From: Hypericum androsaemum
Taxonomy: Eukaryota > Streptophyta > Magnoliopsida > Malpighiales > Hypericaceae
Reading direction: 5' to 3'
Assembly (NCBI GenBank): GCA_963995505.1
Contig: OZ023196.1
Location: 15,532,106-15,596,105 of the forward strand
Length of the DNA stretch: 64,000 nt
Part shown: in pieces, positions 30,426 through 41,629 of the stretch
Numbering within the stretch: the first letter of the stretch is position 1
How the letters are laid out: the number at the start of each line of letters is the position of its first letter
Notes under the pieces: model-generated
Told to the model about the DNA's origin: nothing
The model's input: the letters and a program-made list of their open reading frames with translations, nothing else
Database searches by the model: none
Position numbers and translations under genes: made by a program

Positions 30426-30873
30426 TGAAGGATTTGGCCCATAATTAATACATAATTATGAGTTAATTATCTCCTAATTAATGAAATAAATTTATTAATA
30501 AATAACAAGACTTACTTGTCGTAGCGTGCTTCACACAGGATAGGATAACAAGATATTGTCACCGGCGGTTTACGATCACAAACAGATCGGATACGTAAAC
30601 GATTTCCACGAGTTTTCTTACTTTGCAAAATCTGAGAACTACTGGAACTAATCTCTAATAAGTCCTCTGATGTGTGTATATCAGAATGGGAAAAACTTCA
30701 AATTGGTCACCAGTTCTTTCTCCCTTTTATAGGGAGGTCCGGCTCTCACATGTGCGCCACGTGGGACCCACGTGGCGCCAAGTGTCTGCCACGTGGCGAA
30801 ACTACCCACTACCTAATGGGCATGGGCCCTTTTTTGCCCAATAATGGGTGACTAATGGGCCCTAGGTCCAACA
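30426..30873 (-). repeat. 5' LTR of element E (448 bp)
   Basis: On the minus strand it starts TGTTGGACCTAGGG and ends ...CCTTCA. It has three CACGTG motifs (30758, 30769, 30790) directly upstream of a TATA box (30723-30732, CTATAAAAGG in element orientation). Confidence 0.95.
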
Positions 30874-30878
30874 GTATC

Positions 30879-31343
30879 GACATTACAAATCGTACGGTTA
30901 GAGTAGACAACTCATTATCTGGGAAATAAATTTTCGGTCCTAAAAGTACATTCGATAGTATTATAGTATGCGAAATGATAATGTAATGTACGAAGGGACC
31001 GAATTGAAAATTAAGAAAAGTTCATGGATTAAATTATAATAAGACTATAAACCGCCTCAATTAGGGGTATAAATATTAGTATTGAAAATGTAAAGGATTA
31101 CTGACTTTGATATCAAATCCGAAAGAAACATTTGTTTCTTCCTTCTATCTTTCTTCTTCCTCTTCTATTTCTCCCTCTTTTTCTAATTCTTGTTTTTGAA
31201 ACCCTAATCGTTGGATTAGGTACATCACAGATAAATAGGTCCCAATTTTCTTCAAAAATTGAATCATAAATAGTAATAATAGTCAAATCGCATCAATTAT
31301 CATATAAATTCAGTTTTGTTTGTTTCGAACAAAGCTGTGAAAG
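30879..31343. other. Intergenic, right flank of element E
   Basis: AT-rich sequence with a CT-rich stretch at 31138-31200. I see no gene. Confidence 0.5.
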
Positions 31344-31940
31344 TGTAACGCCCCGTGATCTGATCAACTGTCTCCACAAACCAACATGAGACTTTTTTAG
31401 CGTGCTTTGTCCTCACTCGCAGGCATCCTGGAAAATTTTCTAGGAGATCACTCATCCCAATCCTACTCCTAGCCAAACGATTTTAGCCTTGGAGTTCTCT
31501 CAAGATATGTGCCAGAAAAGAATGTGCACCTTGTTGGTATGGATAGTACCATTCAAATCACTTATGGCATTTCAAACAATACAAATTATTAACGGGGTAT
31601 CACATTCACCCCTCCTTAAATACGGGGCGTTCTCGTCGTGCCAGACAGAACGCAGAACAATCCTAGAACCATTTTTGCTCTTGTACCAAATGTAACGTCC
31701 CGTGATCTGACCGACTGTCTCTACAGACTAACACGGGTATTTTCTAGCGTGCTTTGTTCTCACTCGCACGCATCCTAGAAAACTTCTCAGGATGTCACTC
31801 ATCTCAATCCTACTCCCGGCCAAATGCGTTTAACCTTGGAGTTCGCTCAAGATGTGTGCTAGAAAAAAAGGTCCACCTTGTTGGTATGGATATTACCAAT
31901 CAAATCACTTATAGTATTTCAAACATTACAAATCATTAAC
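31344..31940 (+). repeat. Two direct copies of a 250-bp repeat
   Basis: Copies at 31344-31593 and 31691-31940 both start TGTAACG.CCCGTGATCTGA and share AGCGTGCTTTG, CTCACTCGCA and CACCTTGTTGGTATGGATA; identity looks like about 80 percent by eye. Between them is about 100 bp ending CTTGTACCAAA. The spacing and TGTAAC start suggest ends of an LTR-type or other dispersed element, but no coding sequence or TSD was found. Confidence 0.7.
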
Positions 31941-32340
31941 CCCAACCAAGAGCTTGTAGATGTAAATTACCCTATATCTTATTAGTCAGATCACTTTAAA
32001 TATGTACGTTGATTATTATTGAAATGATGATTCGATATTCCATGCCAATATGTATATTGCTTATACAATTACAGAGATTTCCTGTTCCTCCTTCTTTGCT
32101 CTTTCAAGTTGATGACTTCAGTAGGGTTTTTTTTTTATAATTTTTAGTAGTGTTAAACTACACAAATCCGTCGAGTATTATTTGATACTGTTTCCCGATT
32201 AAAGAATTTTTTTAGGAAATAATTTATTAAAACATATCAGAATAATATCTTAATTTAGTTTCAATAGTTATTTATCCTAGTTATCTAATTAATTAGGAAG
32301 TAAAAAATTCAATTGTCAATTGTGGATTGGTGAGTACACG
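31941..32340. other. Intergenic, MYB upstream region
   Basis: AT-rich promoter-side sequence without recognisable elements; similarity to 22409 onward starts near 32310. Confidence 0.45.
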
Positions 32341-32661
32341 TATGCGTAGCAAGTTTTGGTATAATACCATTTTTATTTGGTAGCAAGTTTTAGTATAATA
32401 TCATTTTTATTTGGTAACAAGTCTTGTTATAATATCCTAAACCCAAATTAAGTATGTAATAAATAAAAATAAGACCCGGATGCATATGTTTCTGGCCATC
32501 CATAAATGCTTTGCTTCTTAATTTTTTGGTAAGTATAAATGCATTGCTTCTCTGCGTGTATATATGATAATAACACAATACACACTCTCTTTATTTTTTG
32601 GTTTTTATCCAACAGAGCAGTTGGTGCCAAATCAATAGACATACGTATACTTGTTCCTCCA

Positions 32662-33164
32662 ATGGATAACAACAACACAGGAGGAGCCGGGGCAGAGTGG
32701 AGCTTCGAGGAGAACAAGATGTTTGAGAATGCAATAGCTGAGTTGGGGGTGGAGGCCCCCCTGAGCCTCATCGCTTCCAGGGTCCCCGGGAAGACCACGG
32801 ACCAAGTCCGCGAACACCTCGAGGCGCTGATCATCGACGTCGAGATGATAGAATCGGGTGCCGTCCCGCTGCCTGATTACGACAGCCAGCCTGCTCCTCC
32901 TACGAAGAGGCGGAGGGGAATCATCTGGACTCCCGAAGAGCACCAGTACGTACAAGTGTTTCTAGTATTATTGTCATGGGCCTTGTAATAATATAAATAT
33001 ATATGATATAATGAAAGTAATTCAATTGCAGGCTGTTCCTGGAGGGGCTGGAGAAGTATGGGAAGGGGGATTGGAGGAGCATTTCTAGGTTTTGCGTCCG
33101 AACTAGGAGCCCGGCCCAAGTCGCAAGCCATGCCCAGAAGTACTTCCTTCGCTTCCGGCCTTAA
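32662..33164 (+). CDS. Two-repeat SHAQKYF-type MYB transcription factor (DIVARICATA-like)
   Basis: Two exons, 32662-32945 and 33032-33164, joined at CA|GTACGT and GCAG|G, encode 138 residues. The N-terminal SANT/MYB repeat (residues 10-70, [13 protein letters not shown], ending [11 protein letters not shown]) resembles DIVARICATA/RADIALIS first repeats. After a basic RRRG linker, the second repeat (residues 86-135) has WTPEEHQLFLEGL, GKGDWR and SHAQKYF. The protein ends right after that repeat, with no C-terminal activation region, so it may act as a small competitor or partner factor. The ATG at 32662 is chosen because it starts the conserved part; the frame is open further upstream but without MYB sequence. 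It should be nuclear. Confidence 0.9.
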
Positions 33165-34575
33165 GCCTCCTCCTCTGTTTGTTTGCTTCCAGTAATTGAA
33201 ATCATAGGGGGAAAAAAAATACATTTTCTCAGAATTATGCACTTTCCCATATAGATAGTTGAACGATGCTTCTGCTGTTGAAACGTATTTTCGGTCGCAT
33301 TTTAGTACATCTGAAAATTTGTTACCGAGTATTCTTATTTGGTATTACGTTGCAAGTAGGATAAAACCTTATTTCATCTGAAATAATAATAATAATTTAA
33401 CATTAGAGTTGCATAATTGAATTAATCCGTTTTTCAGGGATAGGAAGGTCAGTTGGTCCCTAAAATGATTTTCGGGTCCGCATCATAACGTGATGCTTTG
33501 GTGATGAAACTATAGGAGTAGAATCAAATTGATGACATTAACTGGTGGTGAATGATAATAATATATATAATATAAAATTAGAAAATAGGTCCTGACTATA
33601 AAACATAAACTAACTCATCAACATTCCAACTCAGAGAAGAAGCATCAGATGAATAGTTGCAATGATATGATATGATATGATATGGGAGAGAGAGAGACGA
33701 GGGAGTGTCTCAGACCAGACCAGGTTGGCCAACTGTATCATATGTTTATTACAAAGATGGAGCGAAGCAGCAACATGTGACTTGTTTGTGGGTGTGTCTG
33801 TCTCTGAGTGAGGTCACCACCAACTGCCAACTAAGCTAGGCAGCTCACAACTCACAAGTAGTCTGATCTGATCTGGTCTTGTCTTTTAATTAACTAAGAT
33901 TGACAGATGGATAGGTAGAAGCCTCCGTTTCCCAACTACCCCACCTTTACTGGAACACCCCACCCCCTCACTCACAAGATTATTGCTGCCTGCTCCCCTC
34001 CCACCTTCACTTTCACACGATCCACTCTTTTCCAATCAAGGGTTTCACATGATCCACTTTATTCTCTCATTTTCACATCAAACCCCTTTTCAGCAACAAC
34101 AACAACGAGTTTCTTCATGAAATGCCAACGAGAATCAAAAACCAAGAACCAACACCAGATTCCGTAATCAAGTACAGTATCAGGATTATAATGCACTATC
34201 ATGACATTTTCTTATTTGGTTGCAAGACCATCTTCTACTAATTACTTCTTTTCACAGAAAAACACGCCAGCCAGTAGTTGAAGATAGTGAAATCGCATCT
34301 TCCTGATCAACTTACAAGTTAAAACATAACCCTTGTCTAAAAGTCAGATTCCTTTATTAAGGAAATAGTATTCCTTGGATCCAGGGAGCACCAGGAGGGG
34401 ACAGTCAAGAAAGCAGTTGATAACTTGTGTCCGGACACAAACGTTTTCACTAGTAATGACAGGAGAAATTTGTTGCTACAATCGTAAGGAATCTAATATG
34501 AACTTTCACTATGTGTAGAATCCACAAATACCATTGTTCAGATTCCATCTCGGAAATATAAGATGCATCTGAAGC
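33165..34575. other. Intergenic, MYB 3' flank and beyond
   Basis: Contains the MYB 3' flank (a stretch at 33225-33270 is shared with 22630-22670), a short ATATG microsatellite (33660-33690) and pyrimidine-rich blocks near 33940-34100. No gene was recognised. Confidence 0.5.
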
Positions 34576-34896
34576 TAAAACATCCATTATTGAGGCAATG
34601 CAGTTTGATGATGTCTACATTTCGACGCACAAAGTTGAATCCCACCCAGATAGATGTAAATACAACCTCTTTGAACAAACATAGAAAATCCAGCTGGAAG
34701 CAAATGAACAGACAAGGATCAATATACTAGTTAAACCAATTCCACTGTTGCTGTAAAATGCGTGTAGCATACAATACAAAGCTAAAACACGAACATGATG
34801 AAACTACTACTACAATTCTGCATCGATTATCTACAAACTGCCTTGAGCATTTGGAACCGAGCCAGATAGTAGGCAACCCTGATATATACTAACAAA
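34576..34896 (-). repeat. Segment duplicated in TRAPPC11 intron 6 (copy 1)
   Basis: About 320 bp nearly identical to 47800-48129 (small indels and about twenty substitutions by eye), in the same orientation. It lies about 480 bp downstream of the PIRL stop codon, so it could be part of that gene's 3' region. No TIR or poly(A) tail is evident, and no coding potential. Confidence 0.85.
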
Positions 34897-35371
34897 TTTT
34901 TCTATATGGTAGCAGAAGTTGACATCTGAATTTTCTTTATAGTTCCACAACAACAGACACGGGTTCATAAAGAATTCGAACTATGTTTACAACAACAAGC
35001 ATAAGGGAGATCAAAGAGTGTACAGTTACATGAGCAAAATTAATGCAGTGGTTGATCAAAGATTACTTCGGATGCATATGTTCCTCACTATCCAGATCCT
35101 ATGTTTTCCAAGCCGCTCAAATCCCTGTACATAAATGAAAAGGAACAATGAGTAGAAGCAACAAATCTAGACAAGGGTTTTATAGATCATGTACTCGGTA
35201 GAATTCTGCAACATCACAGTGGCTATTTTGTTTCTGCAGAGCGACCTAGGCTAGCATGCACACTGGCAGTAACGAGCATGCAAATGACCGGACCATAAGG
35301 ATAACAGAGCATGGAATTGAACAACTTACATGTAAAAGTCAAGTCACGCATCCCTATGGTGCATGTATGGT
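34897..35371. other. Downstream region of the PIRL gene
   Basis: Probably includes the PIRL 3' untranslated region (minus strand). Nothing else was recognised. Confidence 0.4.
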
Positions 35372-37139
35372 TCAGGTCTTGACACAGTCAGAACCACCAC
35401 CACGCTTCCTTTTGTTAGATTTCGAGAAGAAGCAGATCTGCGTCCAACACTTCTTTTGCTTGGGGCCCACTTGTGGTTTAATATTCCTCTTTTCAACGAG
35501 ATCAGCCATGTATTGGACAACTGCCTGATATGGAAATGAGACCCGGTGAGGGAGTCAGAACTACGTAACTAGGAAATACATAATACCCGTGTATATTCTG
35601 GAAAGCGGCAGAGGATGGATTATTACCTGAGCACCCTTTTCGGCAATGTGTCTCGCTGGAACTTCAAGGGGATTTTCTTCAACCCGTAGGATGCGTAACC
35701 GCGACAACATCCTAAAAGAGTCTGGAAGAACGCGTATCTGATTATTACTAATATCGAGCTCTTCAAGATTCTCAAGGTTTCCAATGGACCTGGGCAAGGA
35801 TCTCAAATCAGCAAAATTGTTGCCAATATTCATCTTAACAAGGGAGGTAGCGAAGCACAAGCTCTCTGGCACAGACTCGAGCTCGTTGAAGCTGACATCG
35901 AGCTCCTTGAGATTCGTAAGAGATGACATGGTTGTGGGGAGCTGCTTGATGTTATTGTAGCGCACAGCCAGAACCTCCAAGGTTTCAATCTTGCCGACGG
36001 CTTCGGGAAGTGCCTTAAGCCTGTTATAGTCGGCACGAAGCTCCGTCAGAGCAGAGCACATGCCAATCGTGTGGGGGAGCTCCTCGATGTCGTTGGTCTC
36101 GAAGATCAGTTTCTTAAGGCTGACCAGGGAGCCAATGGAGTCGGGCAGGACCGAAAGGCGGTTGGAGCTGAGGTCAAGCTCCTGGAGCCTGACCAGCCTC
36201 CCAAACGTGGAAGGGAGAGAGGACAACTGGTTGGCCCTGAGATCGAGGAACACCAGGCTGAGGAGGTCCCCGATGGAGTCCGGGAGCTGAGCAATGGAGT
36301 TGGAGTGGAGGTCGAGGCGGGTGAGGGAGGACATGCCTCCGATGGAGGGAGGGAGGGCGAGGATCCGATTCTCGGACAAGTCGAGGGCAAGCAAAGCGGA
36401 GAGCTTCCCGATGGAATCGGGGAGCCACTCGATCTGGTCCATGAGCTTGTTGCTGAGGTTGAGCTCCCGAGTCCCCTTCTTGGCCGAGACCTCGATTAGG
36501 CTAGCCAGCTTAATCAGGCTCAGCTTGTCCCCCTCTGCTGCGTTGCCTTCACACGAAGAAGAAGTGAATTTGAAACCCTAACGAATAGAAAAAGAAAGAA
36601 GAAGAGAGCTGACCTGCTGAGGAAGCGGGGGGAAGCGGGCGGGCCGTGGACGGAATAGCGTCGGAGGAGTACAAGGAGGGTTTCTTGGTGGTGGTGATGA
36701 AGGTGTCGTCGCGGCTGCCGGACCAGGCGCCCATCGAGGGGGCGGGGGCGGGGGCTGGGGAAAATGAAGCAGAGGAAGAGGAGGAGAGGCAGCGGGAGGC
36801 GCGCTGGATGAAGTCGTCGAAGAGGGAGTGGCCGGAGTCGAGATCGAGGAGTCGGAGGGCGTCGCGCTTCTCCTCGCGGGCGTGGAGGTGGGCGTGGTTG
36901 CGCTGCATCTCGGTCAGGAGGGAGAAGAGCTCCTCCGGGACGGCTGGGGTCTTGGACTGCCGGGAGACGGCGTCCAGGCGGAGCTGGAGCTCGGCGTCCA
37001 CGTTCCTGACAACGGACCTGGCGGCCTCGACGTCCTCGATCCCCGGGCGGGAAGGGAGGCTCCGATGGATCCTCATGATCTCAGAGACGACCGCGTCCAC
37101 CGACCCCCATTGTACCACCACCCCCCCTCCTGTCTCCAT
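35372..37139 (-). CDS. Plant intracellular Ras-group-related leucine-rich-repeat protein (PIRL)
   Basis: Exons 37139-36614, 36546-35627 and 35524-35372 join in phase to 532 residues. The N-terminal 175 residues are plant-specific, with a likely helical region and a serine/alanine/proline-rich stretch. Exon 2 carries about ten 23-residue leucine-rich repeats of the Shoc2/Ras-binding type (LPDSIG, LDLS.N), from roughly residue 195 to 460. The C-terminus is basic with a cysteine/lysine-rich tail (KKCW, KRKR). PIRLs are soluble scaffold-type proteins related to animal Shoc2; several are needed for pollen development. There is no signal peptide, in line with intracellular location. The start is the first ATG of the conserved frame. 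A CT microsatellite lies just upstream (37137-37160). Confidence 0.92.
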
Positions 37140-38422
37140 CTCTCTCTCTCTCTCTCTTTGTAGGGGAAATTGGGCAGTTGATAGAGAGCGGAGACTACCC
37201 TCCTCCTACTACTACTACTTGTAGAGGAAGTGGGGAAGTGGCCTTCCTTCCTTAATTAATTTCCCCCCAACCCAACCCAACCCAAGACTAACAAGAAGAC
37301 GACGACGACTAGAAGAGAACGTGGGGTTAAAACGGGGGAGTTGATGGTTCGGCGTCCTTTCCCAGACAAGGAAACAAATGAGACAACCAATATTGCATCT
37401 TAGTTGTATCATATGATATGTTATGATGTCTACTTATTTATATTTACTATTATTATTATTATTATAAAAAATGATGGTTACTACTAATCTGTGCAGTACA
37501 GTTCCCCTTGTTTGTTTGAACCCTTTCTCTCTCCCTCCCTCCGAATACCGTGAATTCGATTGCGACCTATCCCTTATCCTCTCAAGAAAAGTTCCTTCTT
37601 CTAACCAAATGTGCCCAGCCAGTGTCTTTTCTTTTTTGGCTTACAGATCCATTAGCTATTATTATATACGACTTTCACTTTTCATTTTTAATTTTTGAGT
37701 TTGATGTAGTTAGTTTTACTACATTAGATATTTTCAATTTTTGATTCGATTTATTGTTTGATTTTGAGAATTCTATTTTAATGTTAGAATCTTCGTATCC
37801 AACTCAAAAATCTTACATAATAATGGGCACCGAATCAATCATCTCTAATACCATATTAAAATCTCCATATTCAACTCAAAATATTAAAACATAGGTTGAT
37901 GAATTTTTCACACTTATAAATTTGCCTCAGAGGGATGTGGGATTCTCAATAATTAATCCATAAATATGAGTTTTTAAAAAATTAATAAAACATACATCTA
38001 TCTATAATAGTGAGCCAGCTTTACATGAATCAAAATTTTATTTAGAAATCTAGTCCGAATAGACTAGAGACAAAGTGGTTGGCCATTGGATCGGTAGTAA
38101 TATATATTTTCAAGACAACGTGTGCAATTTGATTATGGAGTCGATAGAACTTGGTTGAGGTTGACGGAGGAGGAGGAGAAGGAGACGAAGAATTGATAGA
38201 AAGGGCGAGGTTATGCTCGTGATGCAACACAAACCTGTATATTATTAATAATTATTATTATTAGTACAATTGAGAATACGGTTGAACAGGTGCCGAGAAA
38301 AAAGAAGAAGAAGAAGACTAGATCGACTACAGTATGGTATAGTGTAAGTATAGGCGGGCAAGTTTGATATTTAATGAGATATATTGGTTACCACAACCAA
38401 GTCGATGGAACGGAAGATTATA
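37140..38422. other. Intergenic, PIRL promoter side
   Basis: Holds the CT-rich PIRL leader, a poly(TTA) microsatellite (37447-37465) and AT-rich sequence. No gene was recognised. Confidence 0.5.
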
Positions 38423-39674
38423 GGAAAAATTATGCTCAGGTCCCTGTAGTTTGGCATCCTTCTTTCTGGAGTCCCTGCATTTCTGAAATCGTTCCTGATA
38501 TCCCAGAAGTTTGGTTTTATCAACTCTCGGATCCCTGACAACTCTTTTTTTCATTTTTGGTCATAAAAATGACCAAAATACCCTTAAACAAAAAAATAAA
38601 AAATTACCTTCTTCAACCTTTGAACAAAAATACCAACTACCAAAAATCAACCCAAAAATAAGATCAAACTAACCAAAATCAAGAACACAACCAAGAACAT
38701 TACGAAAAAAACTCAGATCAAAATCTAACATCAAACACGTTCGTCGTTTGTGTCTCGTCGTCCTCACCGGTCTCTCTGTCATCATCGTCCTCCAGCTCCC
38801 CGTCCTAGCCGTCCACACCATCTCCACCGTCCTCGCCGTCCTAGTCAATCCTCTCCGCTCTCACCAAGCGTCGCACTCGCTCTGCCGTCTAACTTCTCCA
38901 TCGTCGTTCTCCTGCCTATCGTCGTCTCTGTCGTCGCTAGGGAACAGATCTGGACGACCGCAAGCAAACTCACCCAGGCACGAGGAGGACGGCGTCGTGG
39001 GCATGAGCATCGATGTGGGCGAAGACTGACAAGCCCCAACCAAAGCTCATCGAGATCTCGCCAATGATGGAGACGACGTTTCCGGGGAGTAGTGACATCG
39101 CCGTCAGATCGATTTTCGGATTAACTTCCACGGTCTCTCTTTTTGCTCCTCGTCTGTCGCCCTCCGGGATTCCGACCATGGCAGCATTGTTCCGACCAGG
39201 GCGTGGGACGACGACGAATTCTTTTAACAATTAACCCAATAATTAACTAGGGGTTGTCGCCGTTTGAGGTCGATTGTTCGTAAGATCTGAAATTTTGTTT
39301 ACCGGATCTGAAATTCGAGGACGAACACAGACCTCTTGATGCTTTTATTTATCGGATAAATTTTAGTTCCCAGGCCGAGTTCATTTGTTGTTCTTGATGT
39401 TCTTGGTCGTGTTCTTGATTTTAGTTAGTTTGATCTTAGTTTTGGGTTGGTTTTTGGTGGTTGGTGTTTTTGTTCAAAGGTTGAAGAAGGTAATTTTTTA
39501 TTTTTTGTTTAAGGGTATTTTGGTCATTACCATGACCAAAAATGAAAAAAAAGAGCCGTCAGGGACCCGAGAGTTGATAAAACCAAACTTCGGGGACGTC
39601 AGGAACAATTTTGGAAATGCAGGGACCCTAGAGGGAGGAACGCCAAACTACAAGGACCTGAGCATAATTTTTCC
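38423..39674. mobile_element. Mutator-like foldback element 1 (1252 bp)
   Basis: Terminal inverted repeats of about 285 bp (38423-38708 and 39390-39674) begin GGAAAAATTATGCTCAGG. The 9-bp flanks AAGATTATA (38414-38422) and AAGATTACA (39675-39683) match at eight of nine positions, as expected for a Mutator-superfamily insertion. The 680-bp interior is GC-rich and differs in composition from the AT-rich flanks; it contains short open frames but no transposase and no family I recognise. It could be a Pack-MULE holding a host fragment. Confidence 0.88.
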
Positions 39675-40243
39675 AAGATTACATCTAATCTAGATCACAC
39701 CGGTACTCTATAATTGTAAACGACGCCGTCGCTGATTAAGTACACCATACCATAGTTAGTTAATTAATTAATTATGAGCTGCTTGGTGGTTTCCTTTGAT
39801 AGTTAGTTAACTATTGTGCTCTAACGAGAATGCGCATTGGTAGGGTCGACAGGACAGGACACGTGTTATTCATAAATTGAAACCACCCATTCCACTTGCT
39901 GCTTCACAATACATTTTTGGTGGAAATATACATTTTTAATAATTGACGACCCATCCCATAACATAATCCAACTATGACATTGCAGCCAGGCTAGCTAGCT
40001 GGCTCCTGCCTGTTGCTGCAAGGTTACTAGTTCCTTTTATTTCTAACAGCCAACCGTAGGTTTTTATGAAAAAATTATAGCTAAATACTTGTTATATCAT
40101 TAAATTGTGATTAATTGACTTAATAAATACTCGAATATTAAGTTCCCCGCAAAAAATACTTGAATACTAAATAGTTTTAAAAAGAATGTAGTGGAGTGTA
40201 CTGTAACATAAATACATACAATTAGAAACAAGGAATCTAAATC
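39675..40243. other. Intergenic between Mutator-like element 1 and the retroposon
   Basis: AT-rich sequence. No gene or repeat was recognised. Confidence 0.45.
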
Positions 40244-40888
40244 TTGTAGTTGCAGTAAAAAATCATTTTTTTTCTCTGTCTCTTAAAAAAAATGGCGCTC
40301 CCTCTTTAAAAATATCTAGATATTTTCTCTCCCACGGTGGAGCCTTTTTTTCCGTCTCCTCTTCATAGTCGTTACCGCCGCTCGCCACAACCCTCTCTTC
40401 CTCCATCTTCCCAACCTCCATCTCACACCAGCCTCCATCTCATCGTCGTCTGATGTTCGCCGTGCGGCTCGTCGTCGTCCTTCGCCCGCCGTGCGGTTCG
40501 TCATCGTCCTTCACCCGCTGTCATCTTTCGTCGTCGTCGTCTCCTCCCCAATCTCGGCCTCGTCGTCGTCTCCTCCCCAATCTTGGCCTCGTCGTCATCG
40601 TCTCTCCATGGTCAGGTCTGTTCTGCTATCCTCGACGTTCGCCTAAGCACCTCTCACCGGGCCTTGCCTTGGTTTGCGACCCCGCCGTTCAGCTTTTCAG
40701 GCTGTCGTCTTCCATCCCGGCGGTCCTCCTAGCCTCATCGTCCTCTTCAGGCTGTCACCCGAGCTGATCTTGTCCGCTTCAGACTGATTCGGTCCCGGCT
40801 GGCTCGTTTTGCCTTTTCGCTTTATTGTTCGGTCTTTTGTCGATGTAACTTATGTTGTTTGTTTCTTGCTCACGAGACATTTATTTTT

Positions 40889-41629
40889 GGGAAAAGTCCA
40901 CTTTCGTACCCTGTGGTATCGACCAAAATCACTTTAGTACCCTGTGGTAAAAAACCGATCAATTGAGTCATACTTATTCCAATTAACATCAAAAAGGGCC
41001 TCGGGCAGCTGCCCGGAGCTGCCCGAACCTACTCGCATGCTGCCCGAGCCACGTGGCCAGCCACGTCACCAATTCCTCCTCCTCCGATTTTCCTCCTCCT
41101 CCTCCTCCTCCCCTCCTCCTCCTCCTCCTCCGCCTCCTCCTCCTCCGCGTTCCTCCTCCTCCTCCTCCTCCCCTCCTCCTCCTCCTCCTCCTCTCCTCCT
41201 CCTCCCCGCATCCCCCTCCTCCTCCTCCTCCGCCTCCTCCTCCTCCGCGTTCCTCCTCCTCCTCCTCCTCCCCTCCCCTCCTCCTCCTCCTCCTCCTCTC
41301 CTCCTCCTCCCCGCATCCCCCTCCTCCTCCGCGTCCTCCTCCTCCCCGCGTCCTCCTCCTCCCCGCGTCCTCCTCCTCCCCGCGTCCTCCTCCCCGCGTC
41401 CCCCTCCTCCTCCTCCTCCTCCTCCCCGCCTCCTCCTCCTCCTCTTGGTGACGTGGCTGGCCCACGTGGCCCAGGCAGCGGGCTGGTAGGTTCGGGCAGC
41501 TCCGGGCAGCTGCCCGAGGCCCTTTTTGATGTTAATTGGAATAAGTATGACTCGATTGATCGGTTTTTTACCACAGGGTACTAAAGTGATTTTGGTCGAT
41601 ACCACAGGGTACGATAGTGGACTTTTCCC
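40889..41629. mobile_element. Mutator-like foldback element 2 (741 bp) with CCT array
   Basis: Inverted repeats of about 180 bp begin GGGAAAAGTCCAC at 40889 and end GTGGACTTTTCCC at 41629. The 9-bp TSD TTTATTTTT is perfect (40880-40888 and 41630-41638). The arms include a self-complementary CGGGCAGCTGCCCG core. The interior is almost wholly a CCT-rich array. No transposase is present. Confidence 0.92.
41079..41450 (+). repeat. CCT-rich polypyrimidine array with higher-order structure
   Basis: About 370 bp built from CCT triplets with punctuating CCGCGTT, CCCCGCATCC and CCCCGCG blocks. The CGCGTT marker recurs at a 100-bp interval (41147, 41247) and the CGCAT marker at about 105 bp (41208, 41313), followed by five shorter units of about 16-17 bp (41330-41400). 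All-purine on the other strand, it could adopt a triplex. The long proline- and arginine/glycine-rich open frames here are compositional artefacts. Confidence 0.92.

Larger units (their letters stand above)
22706..30873 (-). mobile_element. Element E: full-length Ty1/copia retrotransposon
   Basis: LTRs at 30426-30873 (5') and 22706-23245 (3') bound it; TSD GTATC is at 22701-22705 and 30874-30878. It has a primer-binding site at 30412-30423, a purine-rich tract at 23246-23260, gag-pol (24311-28456) and an additional open frame between primer-binding site and gag. The outer T of the 3' LTR is mutated to C. The LTRs differ by substitutions and by a block of about 90 bp missing from the 5' copy. 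Confidence 0.95.

Noticed and set aside
32539..32661. Upstream extension of the MYB protein
   Set aside because: The frame is open but lacks MYB-like sequence, and the duplicated promoter at 22409-22622 covers the same region, so it is non-coding.
36071..36499. Long frames opposite the PIRL leucine-rich repeats
   Set aside because: They are complements of the repeat-coding exon, and their periodicity follows the LRR codons.
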